The notes below the pieces were generated by a model. That model made no database searches, was not told the DNA's origin, and worked only from the letters and a program-made list of their open reading frames with translations. This document shows, piece after piece, positions 1 to 11,300 of a DNA stretch of 64,000 nucleotides (the stretch's first letter is position 1; every line of letters begins with the position of its first letter). Source of the DNA: Crossaster papposus (taxonomy: Eukaryota; Echinodermata; Asteroidea; Velatida; Solasteridae); the NCBI GenBank assembly GCA_037893245.1, contig JBAIAA010000518.1:806001-870000 (forward strand). Direction: 5' to 3'. Position numbers and translations under genes: made by a program.

Positions 1-184
1 TCCAGAAATGGGGTTGGGAAGAGTTCATGGGATCTTCCATTTAACTATTTAGACCCTTTGAGAAAGGATTGTGTACATGAGGCAAATGTATATACGCTGC
101 AGGTGGAGCAAGCGCCGTGACTCGGCGCGCGCATGCGCCACTGTTGTACCATAACGCACCGTTTGTTTTTTGTGCAACCACCAG

Positions 185-412
185 GTGGCAACACCAAGAC
201 CTTAATGGTGGCCTGCCTCTCGCCGGCCGACAACAACTACGACGAGACGCTGAGCACGCTCCGTTATGCCAACCGGGCCAAGAACATCAAGAACAAGCCC
301 AAGATTAACGAGGACCCGAAGGACGCCCTGTTGAGGCAGTACCAGGAGGAGATCAACAAGCTTAAGGCCATGCTGATGGGTCAGATGCCCATCCCTGCCG
401 ATGGCTTCGAAG
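185..412 (+). CDS. KIF17: KIF17 exon: end of motor domain and neck linker
   Basis: Acceptor AG at 183-184, donor GTGAGT at 413. Enters in phase 1, so the first Gly of GGNTKT is split. Encodes the last motor strand and helix ([32 protein letters not shown]), the neck linker and the start of the neck coil ([13 protein letters not shown]). This is the most conserved stretch in the window. Confidence 0.93.
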
Positions 413-2290
413 GTGAGTCGGACGGGATGACCGTGACGGACTGTGGTCCGGTAGTTACGGTAGTTGTTGGTCCGGTAGTTTACGTTGTTCAACTCGTGTG
501 CGATGGTACACAGATTTTGAATCCTGACAGGAACATGGTTTTGAATTCCGACAGGAACACGGTTGCTTGTGTTCTCAAGCAAGACACTTTACTCCAATTG
601 CCTCTCTCTCTACCCAAAATGAGAGTAAAGTCGGAAATATTGAAAATTTAGATATTGGTATTTTCAAATTCTTCAGAAAGAAAGCTTTCCAATGGTACAT
701 AATTATCGCTTGGGGGTTTTGCGATAAATACTTTTTACAGCGCTCTAGAAAGTCATGGGTTTAACAAAACTTGTTTGTAAGAAAACTTACTTTAAACATC
801 TTGAACAAAACACGCAAAAGATTACAAGACAGGACAAGTAAGGTTCGGTTGAGCATAGCAACGGCTATGTTCTAATCATTATTTCTTCTAGAAATTGTCC
901 ACACATACAAACTATTGTATAAACAACAAACTATCAAAATTTCAAAAACGTGGGATACTTACGAGGATCTGATTTGCATATTTAATTACCACGTTAGTTA
1001 AACCACTGATGGACTTTAATCCAAACACTAACTACGCAAAATCGCGTAATTTAAGAGGTTTTCGATCATCTGATCTTACCCAAAAAATGGGAATATGTAG
1101 AGGAGGACTTGGGCTTTCCAAATTACGCAAAATCTCAAAATTGACCTCCCCTTCATATTTTGACTTGGGATGGCCATATCTCTGAATCACATTGTGCGAC
1201 TTTACTCTCATTTTGTGGTGACAGGTCACAAATAGGGTACCTGTGAAGGTAGATCATCATCTTCACTCGTACCCTGTTTTGTTTTGTCTCTCTCTCTCGT
1301 AACCCCTACAAGGATCCTTTAAGCCCCCGCAGCCCGCCGTCACCAATGCCGCCACCCCGGCCGACGGCAGCAGCAGCGTCGCCGGGGAGGCACCCAGGGT
1401 CTCCTCGGCAGAGATCACTGCCGAGATTGACGCCGAGAGGGAGCGCATCAGTCGAGAGTACGAGGAGAAGATCGCGGCCATGTCGGCCAAATACGAAGAG
1501 GAACAGTCCAACAAGAACAAGCTGCAGCTGGACATCGAGCAGATGAAGACGTACTACGAAGGCAGGCTGGCTGAGGTGCCCGATGCCGTCAGGCATAACG
1601 GTGAGTGATTAGAAGCAGCTCTTATATATAACGCACGTATATCTACCAAGACTAGTTCTGGAGGCGCTCTGCGATTTTCAAGGACAGGTTAATAAAGTTT
1701 TATAACAATATGATACCCATTATGTAGCACCTTTTGTACGAGTTTTGTACTGCATTAAGGTGCTGCGGCGCATTTTGCAGCCACTGCCAGGAACACTGGG
1801 GCAAACTCCTACTCTTAGCGATGAGTGTTACTGGGTCCTTTCACTTGCATTACACAACACACAGGATCTACATGTTTACGTCCCATCCGAAAGACGAAGC
1901 AATAGTGGTAAAGTGCCTTGCTTAAGGACACACGTGTCAAGACCGGGACTCGAACCCACACTCTGCTGATCAGAAACACCAGAGCTTGAGTCCCCGTGCT
2001 CTTAAACGGCTCGGCTATAGCGCGCGCATTGACTGCCCTCGCTCGGCTCTGGTCCAGTGGACTTAACTTGCCGAATCTCGGGATTCCGGTCGCTTCCCTG
2101 AGAAACTTGACGAGTAAAAGATGAGGACGCACAATCGTGAATTTGTATCACTGTTTAGACATGGCATTGTTCTCGTGTACAAAAAAGTGTTGACTGTCAA
2201 AAGGTTTGTTTCAAAATGTTCCTACTTTACCTGGCAGGAGGGTGGGGGTATATGTAAATGAGACAATATTTTAAAGCTAAGAACCTAGAC

Positions 2291-2334
<44 letters not shown>

Positions 2335-5300
2335 GGGTTTATCCCCTTTTCTGATACCGGAGAACCCTCATTTCAACCTCTGCCCAGTTCCGTCTTATTT
2401 TGCCAGAACCTCTTACGTTTTTCTTTTTTTCCCGGCAGCCCACATGTCTGAGACTTCAGCGGTTGTAGGAGACGAGGCTAGCTCACGTCACCAGGAGAGC
2501 CACAAGGAACTAGAGAGGGACGGACAACTCGTAACCAACCATGCCATCCCAAGAGAAGAGGTATCGTTATAAAAAAGAAACTCCACCCATAGTTTATTAG
2601 CCCTCCTATATATAGGGCAGTTGCCATAGAATTGTCTGACCTTTCAGAACCTTTCAAGTTTCCTGGACTGAAAGGTTTTGAAAGGTGAGAAAACTGTCTG
2701 ACAAAATGGACCTATGAAAGATTTTGAAAAGGTAAAACAACTCTCTGAACAAACTGGTGTAAGACAAAAAATACCTTTCAAGTTTCTTAGACTGAAATGT
2801 TTTGAAAGGTGAGAAAACTGTCTGACAAAAAGAAACCTATGAAAGATTTCGAAAGGTAAAACAACTTTCTGATCAAACTGGTGTGAGAAAAAAATACCTT
2901 TTTGAAAGGTTTTGAAAGGTGTAGTAGTGCAGTAGCGACAAATTCTGGAGCGTTTTGAAAGGTTCATACTTATTTACAGCCATATTGACTGGTCAGTAAG
3001 CAGGGAAAACCATATGAGGGTTAGGGTAATAACAGTGTGAGGACCCGGTTATTACTGCGTGATAATGACCGGGTTGGGGGATGACTGCTGGTAATGGACC
3101 GAGCCGAAGGCAGTAGTAACCGGGTCCTCGCACTGTTATTACCTTTAATAAATACCTTTTTAACGAACAAAATGGTGAAAATGCTCCACATTTTGTGACT
3201 CTTCTTTCGGAGATATTTCCAGTGTTTTGTTTTCATGTTCAGGGGCCATATTGTAGCATGGTACCCTGTCTCTTCAATATGTGTTGTTATTATTACCCAA
3301 ACTTTACCCTATTACCCATGTTTGTGTCAGGACGTCAACGAAAGACCAAGGGCCAATTTCATAGAGCTGCTAAGCACACAAATTTGCTTAGCATAAGAAA
3401 GTCTTGCTCATTAAAAACAGCTTACCAGCAAAAATTCTACAAGTTTTCATGCTAAGCAAACAAAACCAGCTGATTATCAATCAAAAACAATAAAGATCCC
3501 GTGAACATTTAGTCTGTAACCTTGTTTTTTGCCAAGGACAAATGTTCATGCTAAGCAAATTTTTGGGCTTAGCAGCTCTATAAAAATTGGCCCCAGTCTG
3601 AATGAGAATCCGATGTTGTATCTTCCCAGAGTGAGTCCTACGATGACTATCCGCCCCAGGGTGATGAAGAGCATGCAGATGAGGGGCCTTCGGCACCCAC
3701 GGCCTCCCCGACACTACCCAGCAAAGACGTCTCCCAGGCCCTGGACCAGAACGAAGCGCTCAAAAGGTAGGGCTAATTCTCCATTCTCTTGTTGTGAACT
3801 GTCACCACAATATGAAAGTAAAGTCGGAAAAATTGAAAATTGAGATATCGGTATTTTCAAATTCTTGAGAAAGAGAGCTTTCCAATGGTATACACTTGTT
3901 TTTTTTGCAATAAATACATTTTACAGCGCTCCAGAAAGTCATGGGTTTCACAAAACGAGTTTGTGAGAAAACTTACCTAATAAACATCCTAAACAAAACA
4001 CACAAAAGATTGCAAAACAGGACAAGTAAGGTTCGGTTGAGCATAGCAACGGCTATGTTCTAATCATATTTCTTTTTGAGACTTGCCACACATACGAACT
4101 ATTGTTTATTAAAACAACAAAATATTAAAATTTCACAAATGTGGGACAGTTACAAAGACCTTATTTGCATATTTAATTACCGTGTTAATTAGACCACTGG
4201 TGGACTTTAATCCAAACACTAACTACGCAAACACTACGCAAAATCGCGTAATTTAAGAGGTTTTCGATCATCTGACTGCACCTAATAAATGGGAATATGT
4301 AGAGGAGGACTTGGGCTTTACAAATTACGCAAAATCTCACAATTGACCACCCCTTCATATTTTGACTTTGTAAGGCCATTATCTCATTGTGCGACTTTAC
4401 TCTCATAATGTAGTGACATGTCACATATGTCCTCCGGCGCGAACTGGTTAAACGATTATTTACTATAAAATACAACCCCCTAAATCCACCCATTCATGAT
4501 AATTCAAGCAATTATTAATGGTGTATCCTACCTTATTCATCTTTTTCACTCGCCCTGTATGCTCCCTAAACGGAGCAGGATTTAATTTTCTAGGTCCATT
4601 CTGACATCATACACATGTATGTGACCTGTTCCAACGAAACCCGGCCAAGTCGCACAATGTGTTTATTACAATGCACCCGTTAAGTCATTTCGGGGTGGAT
4701 TTTACCATATTGAAGTTTTGGGTTTTTCTGAATCACAAACTATTAATGTACAATCTCCCTAAATTTGAATGTAATTCGTCAACCAGAAGTGTGTTTTTGT
4801 TGACTATTTTAGAGAAATACGCTTCTCTAAACTTCAAAGCTGTTTATCTCATAATTAGGTTGACAGGGTTTTATCACTAAATCCTTACCCTAGGGGAGAT
4901 GGTGTAAGGGTACAAATGTGAATGATACATCATTTGAAAGCTGAGAACCTAGAGAATTAAAAAAAAAAGCAAAATCTAAAAAACCAAAAAATGTCAACTT
5001 TGTCCGGGTTCCGTTGGCCCATCGAAATAAGGAATAAGTCTCAAAATGACTTTTTGAGATATGCACATGGTGAGAAAGGGAATTTTATAAGCTTTCTAAT
5101 GATACCCATCACAAGTGTGTATCTGTTTAGGGTAACGAGTTGTGGTCTGATGAAGATGACAGGTGTATATTTATTTGCCGAATCCACATTTCGAGAAAAA
5201 GAGCTTTGAAATAAACAAAATTGACCAAGATCATACGGACAGCGCACACAAATCCTCTTCATTTTCATCTTTATTGATCATTTTTACATACAAGACATTA

Positions 5301-8300
5301 ATGACAATAATCTGTGATAACTACAATTCCTAAAAATATAATGTTCACTTCAACGACCATTTGCGTAAAACGGCCCCAGCGACTTATTCCTGATTACGAT
5401 GGAGCGGGTCACATATCATACTCCTCTATCTATCTCTCTCAAATCCCCTTCCTCCTTTCCTCTACTTATTTCTCCTTTCCTCTCCTTCTTTCTCCTCTCT
5501 CCGTCGTATCCCTGCCACAGACTGCAGCAGCTGGAGCACGAGATGGTGGGCGGCGAGCGGGCCACCGACGAGCACCTGAAGGAGAAGCGCCGTCGCAAGC
5601 TGAAGCACGCCGAGGTGCGCAAGCTGCAGCTGGCAAAAGCCATCGCCAAGATGGACGACGACGGCATCATGCTGAACATCTACAGCAACATCGAGGAGGA
5701 ACTGAAGGCCAAGAATAAACTGCTGGAGGCCGAGAGGGAAAAGGTAAGGTGAAGGCAGAGCATTCTGGCCTGCGATCTCAATTTGCCCCGCTCCCAGACG
5801 GTCCGGTGATACAAGTATCCTACGTTGGTTAACGGAGCCATCTCCGAACAAAACGTCCGATATATGTGACCTGTCATCACAAAATGAGCGTAAAGTCGGC
5901 AAAATCAAAAATTGAGATATGGGTATTTCTAAATTCTGTGGAAACAGAGCTTTCCAATGGTATATAACACTTGGAGGTTTGATACTCAATATTTTTTTTA
6001 TTTTTATTTTTTTTGTCTGGTGTCTTAATACAGAGATTATGAGAAAACGGGCATTTCTTGCGAGAAATTGTGTGAAAGGCATAGAAAGGCATAGTCAAAA
6101 TTGTCTCAAAAACTAATTTTGTTTTTATCTGATCGTCCTAAAAAATTGGGAATTGATTGTTGGGGATTTAGTCTTTAAAAAAAACCCATATAATCTCAAA
6201 ATCTACCACCCCTTCAAATTTTGACTTTGACTGGCCGTACTGGGAAATCACTCCGTGCAACTTTACGCTCATTTTGTGATGACCGGTCACATATGTGACC
6301 CGCTCCAGGAAAAGGTGACATCAGTCGCTCTATGCATTAATGTGTAACGGCCTGTTCAAGTTAATAGGGTCAATTTTTTTCCTTAAATGACATCTTTAAT
6401 AATTAAAGTTTCAGATTTAATTAGCAAAAAGCTGGAATTTCGTTAAATAAAGTGAAACGAAACCTTTTAAGAGTGCATGATTCCAATATATTGTCTTAGT
6501 TTTGTTGTGTTTTGAAGCCTGTTTTCTCAGTTGTGTATTTTGAATTCCATTAATATGCAAAAACGTCATATCACCGGAACGGGAGGGGCTATGGAGCTGT
6601 ACTATGTAATAATAATAATAATATCAACATTTATAAAGCGCCTTTTCCTAGGGTTACAAAGCGCTTAGAGAATGACCAAGAAAATACAACAATGACAAGT
6701 ATAATAACGTAAAACCAAATGGAAAGACCACTGCCAGACCCAGCCCGCAGCACTCAACAAGAGAGCCCAGCGATAGCAACTCAAGAGAAACGATCACTGG
6801 TGAGATCAGGGAATGAAGGGCTCTCTAATAAGACGAGCACGCGGAAGTCAGGTCTGACAATGAAGTTACAGATTAAACAAATATGTCTTTAACCAGTTCG
6901 CGCCGGATGACGAATATAAACGCAAAAATTTCCCCAAATTCAAAACGGATGACGAATATATACGCCAAGTTCAAGTTCGGAAATGTATGTCAGCAGCGCG
7001 CAAGGCCGGAAATGCGTGGGTGTGCTACCCAGCACTATAGGCCTGAACACGCTTCGGATCGAGTTTCGTTAAAAATAATCCCGCCCGTCGGCTCGGCGAT
7101 GTTAAAATAATCCCGGCGCGAACTGGTTAATGACCCTTTAAACTTGGCCACGGAGCTAGAATTTTTGATGGAGTGTGGAATGGAATTCCATATCCTGTAC
7201 CAAATTAAAGCTTATATCCTGGACTTTTTAATTATGTATATAACTCTATTTTTAGTTTTTGCGACTTATGTCACCTTTTCTCAGAGCGGGTCACATATGT
7301 GGACATACACATTTTATGCGACCACCGCCCACCAGCCAATCAGAATCCACGTAACGTCATGTGGAGCAGAAATCTAGACAAAGCAGCTGATTGGCCAATT
7401 TGGCTGCCGTGTTTTTTGTAACATGGCAACGGGTAACGGAAGACGCGATATCGCGACGGAAAGCGCTGCGGAATGAACAGAATCTTGAAGTCAAGATGTA
7501 GTTAACTACGACTACCAATATCTTGCGTGAAATTTTCCCTTATGGTGATCGGAAGAAGGGACTTCTGTGAAAGAGTAAGAATTTGGCCTGTCCTAAGAAT
7601 GTTAAGTTAAGAGGGCCTAATATTTCGATCTTAACAAGATCTTCTTCAGAGACTAAATGACTGTGTACAAGAAACAAACATATATAGGGCAACATACAGC
7701 ATGATGCACATCGTGGATGGCGAAAGAAACACAAAAGAAAAAGCACAGAGTCCAAAGGAACAAACAACAAAAGGAGGATTAGGCTGAGGGATTAAAGGGT
7801 GAGGTCAGTGTGGGTAGGATCAAAGACAGGGTAGGAACAAAAAACAGAAGGGGTAAAACCACAAGGAAGGGGGTCCAGGGTGGAGATCAAAGGGAAGAAC
7901 TAACAAAGAAGTATAAATAGGAGTAATGAGGAGGGGGTGGGGGGAGGGGGGAGGGGGGAGAGGGGAGGGGGTTAGGAAAATAGACAGGGAAAACCAGAGG
8001 AGTGAGAACAAACAAAAACAAAATCAAGGAATAAATCTGAAACGGAAGAAAAAAATAGAAGTTAATCATTTCCTAGTTGGATGTTAAGCCCATGTGGTTG
8101 AATAGTCCGAAGACGATTCATTCAAACTTTCTCCCGGCTGAGGCGGACTGACTTTTTCCGGTGGCCAAGTGATGCCCTGTAGAATCATATCGGAAATACA
8201 ATGGTTAGTTAGGATATGTAAAGTAACCCTGTTGGTTTCGTTCAAGAAGCAAAGTTTGGGCGTGATCCCAGGTCGCATGGCAATTACTTGTTTGTGGCTT

Positions 8301-11300
8301 CTGACTAAATGCCCCTGAACAAGGATATTGAGTTTGGAGAATTGGCAACATAGAGCTGGATAGCTCAGTTGGTAGAACACCGGAACGGCAATCCAGAGAT
8401 CACTGGTTAAGGCCCCGTTCCAGTAAATTGTGGCTCCTCTCCCTTCTAGGTCCGTGTGTCCGAGATTGAGATCGCAGACCTGAACAGCGAGTTTGAGTTT
8501 GAGCGCATCGACTACCTCGACACCATCCGCAAGCAGGAGAAGCAGATCAAGATGATGAGCCAAATCCTAGACAAGGTCCATCCCTGCCTGCGACGGGACT
8601 GTAACTATTACAACCTGGACAAGGTGAAGGCAGAGAGCAGCTGGGATGAGGAGGAAGGGAGGTGAGTATTAAAGGGAGATAGACAGAGGGACTGACGGAC
8701 AGACAGATTGACTAGGACAGAGAGAGACTGGTTTGGCGCATCCCAGCCTGCGACGGGACTGTAACTGTGACAACCTGGACAAGGTGAAGGCAGAGAGCAG
8801 CTGGGATGAGGAGGAAGGGAGGTGAGTAAGGGAGATAGACAGAGGGACTGACGGACAGACAGATTGACTAGGACAGAGAGATTAGTTTGGCGCATCCCTG
8901 CCTGCGACCCGATTGTAACTGTTACTACCTGGACAAGGTGAAGGCAGAGAGCAGCTGGGATGAGGAGGAAGGGAGGTGAGTAAAGGAGATAGACAGAGGG
9001 ACTGACGGGCAGACAGATTGACTAGGACAGAGAGACTGGTTTGGCGCATCCCTGCCTGCGACGGGACTGCAACTATTACAACCTGGACAAGGTGAAGGCA
9101 GAGAGCAGCTGGGACGAGGAGGAAGGGAGGTGAGTTGGGGAGATAGACAGAGGGACTAACGGACAGACAGATTGACTAGGACAGAGAGACTGGTTTGGCG
9201 CATCCCTGCCTGCGACGGGACTGTAACTGTGACAACATTGACAAGGTGAAGGCAGAGAGCAGCTGGGATGAGGAGGAAGGGAGGTGAGTAAGGGAGATAG
9301 ACAGATGAACTGACGGACAGACAGATTGACTAGGACAGAGAGACTGGTTTGGCACATCTCAGCCTGTGACGGGACTGTAACTGTTACAACCTGGGCAAGA
9401 TGAAGGCAGAGAGTAGCTGGGATGAGGAGGAAGGGAGGTGAGTTTTAAAGGGAGATAGACAGAGGGACTGACGGACAGACAGATTGACTAGGACTGAGAG
9501 ACTGGTTTGGCGCATCCCTGCCTGCGACGGGACTGTAACTGTTACTACCTGGACAAGGTGAAGGCAGAGAGCAGCTGGGATGAGGAGGAGGAAGGGAGGT
9601 GAGTAAGAGGGATTGACGGGCAGACAGATTGACTAGGACAGAGAGACTGGTTTGGCGCATCCCTGCCTGCGACGGGACTGTAACTATTACAACCTGGACA
9701 AGGTGAAGGCAGAGAGTAGCTGGGATGAGGAGGAAGGGAGGTGAGTAAGGGAGATAGACAGAGGGACTAACAGATTGACTAGGCCAGAGAGACTGGTTTG
9801 GCGCATCCCTGCCTGCGACGGGAATGTAACTGTGACAACCTGGACAAGGTGAAGGCAGAGAGCAGCTGGGATGAGGAGAAAGGGAGGTGAGTAAGGGAGA
9901 TAGACAGAGGGACTGACGGACTAACAGATTGACTAGGCCAGAGAGACTGGTTTGGCCCATCCCTGCCTGTGACGGGTCTTTAACTGTGACAACCTCTTGG
10001 TCCGCAGATGGAAGATCCCGGAGCTGATTGTCTCTCGGGACAAGCTGCCCGCAGCGGGCAACGTCATGCCTGGGGGACGCCCCCCTATGCCCGGCCGGGG
10101 AGCAGGGCACCCCGCCCCCGCTGTGGGGCCACTCGCCATCAGGCAAGACCACTCCCACGTGAACGGCTACCCCATGGGCGGCACGGATCTGCCAGAAGAA
10201 GATAGATACCTACAGGTAAAACCCAACTCAAAAACGACAACTTGCCCTGGTCGGCACGGCAAAACATATGGGCAATTCCACCTTCACTCGCATTACATTA
10301 TGTCATGTGAAGTAATTTCGGGTTGAATTTTACCATTTTGAGGTTTTGTGTTTTTCTGAATCCCAAACTATTAATCTACATTCTCCCCAATTTTGAATAT
10401 AATTCATCACCCAGAAGTGTTTTTTTTTGGTGTCGATTTTGTGAAACAATTGTGTATAGAAATAATACACTTTTCTGAACTTCAAAGTTGTTTATCTCAT
10501 AATTAGGTTGTCTGGGTTTTATCACTAAATGCTTCCCCGCGGGGAGATAGGGTGGGGGGTACATATAAAAAATGATACATCATTTTAAAGCCGAGAACCT
10601 AGAGTATTTGAAAATAGCAAAATCTAAAATAATAAAATTGTCAACTTTGTCCCGGTTTCGTTGGAGCAGGGGCCAATTTCATAGAGCTGCTAAGCACACA
10701 AATTTGCTTTGCACAAAAAAGTCTTGCTCATTAAAAACAGATTACCAGCCAAAATTCTACGTGTTTTTCATGCTAAGCAAAAAAACAGCTGATTATCAAT
10801 CAAAAACAATAAAGATCACGTGCAAATTTGGTCTGTAACCTTGTTTTTGCCAATGACAAATTGTCATGCTAAGCAAATTTTTGTGCTTAGCAGCTCTATG
10901 AAATTGGCCCCTGGTTACCAGCCAAAATTCTACGTGTTTCTCATGCTAAGCAAAAAAACAGCTGATTATCAATCAAAAACAATAAAGATCACGTGAAAAT
11001 TTGGTCTGTAACCTTGTTTTTGCCAAGGACAAATTTTCATGCTAAGCATATTTTTGTGCTTAGCAGGTCACATAATGAGGTTTTCAGTTAATTAATGTTG
11101 TCATCCCAACATTATACGGCTGGAGTAGATTCTTGTCGACGCTTTTAAAGCACTTTTCTCCAAATCACTTATTCGCAACATGTTCGGGTGTCAGTTCGTT
11201 TCTGTGGTTCGGAATGTCCGCATGTTACGTTCGCTTTTAGATGTAAATTTGTATTGCGATTTATTTTGTAAACCAGTTTGCGCCGGGATTATTTTAACAT

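Noticed and set aside
5314..5520. Extension of KIF17 exon 5 upstream
   Set aside because: The open frame crosses a CT-rich acceptor tract; upstream sequence is MITE-derived.
7820..8069. Pro/Leu-rich minus-strand ORFs
   Set aside because: Translation of a purine-rich low-complexity tract in a KIF17 intron.
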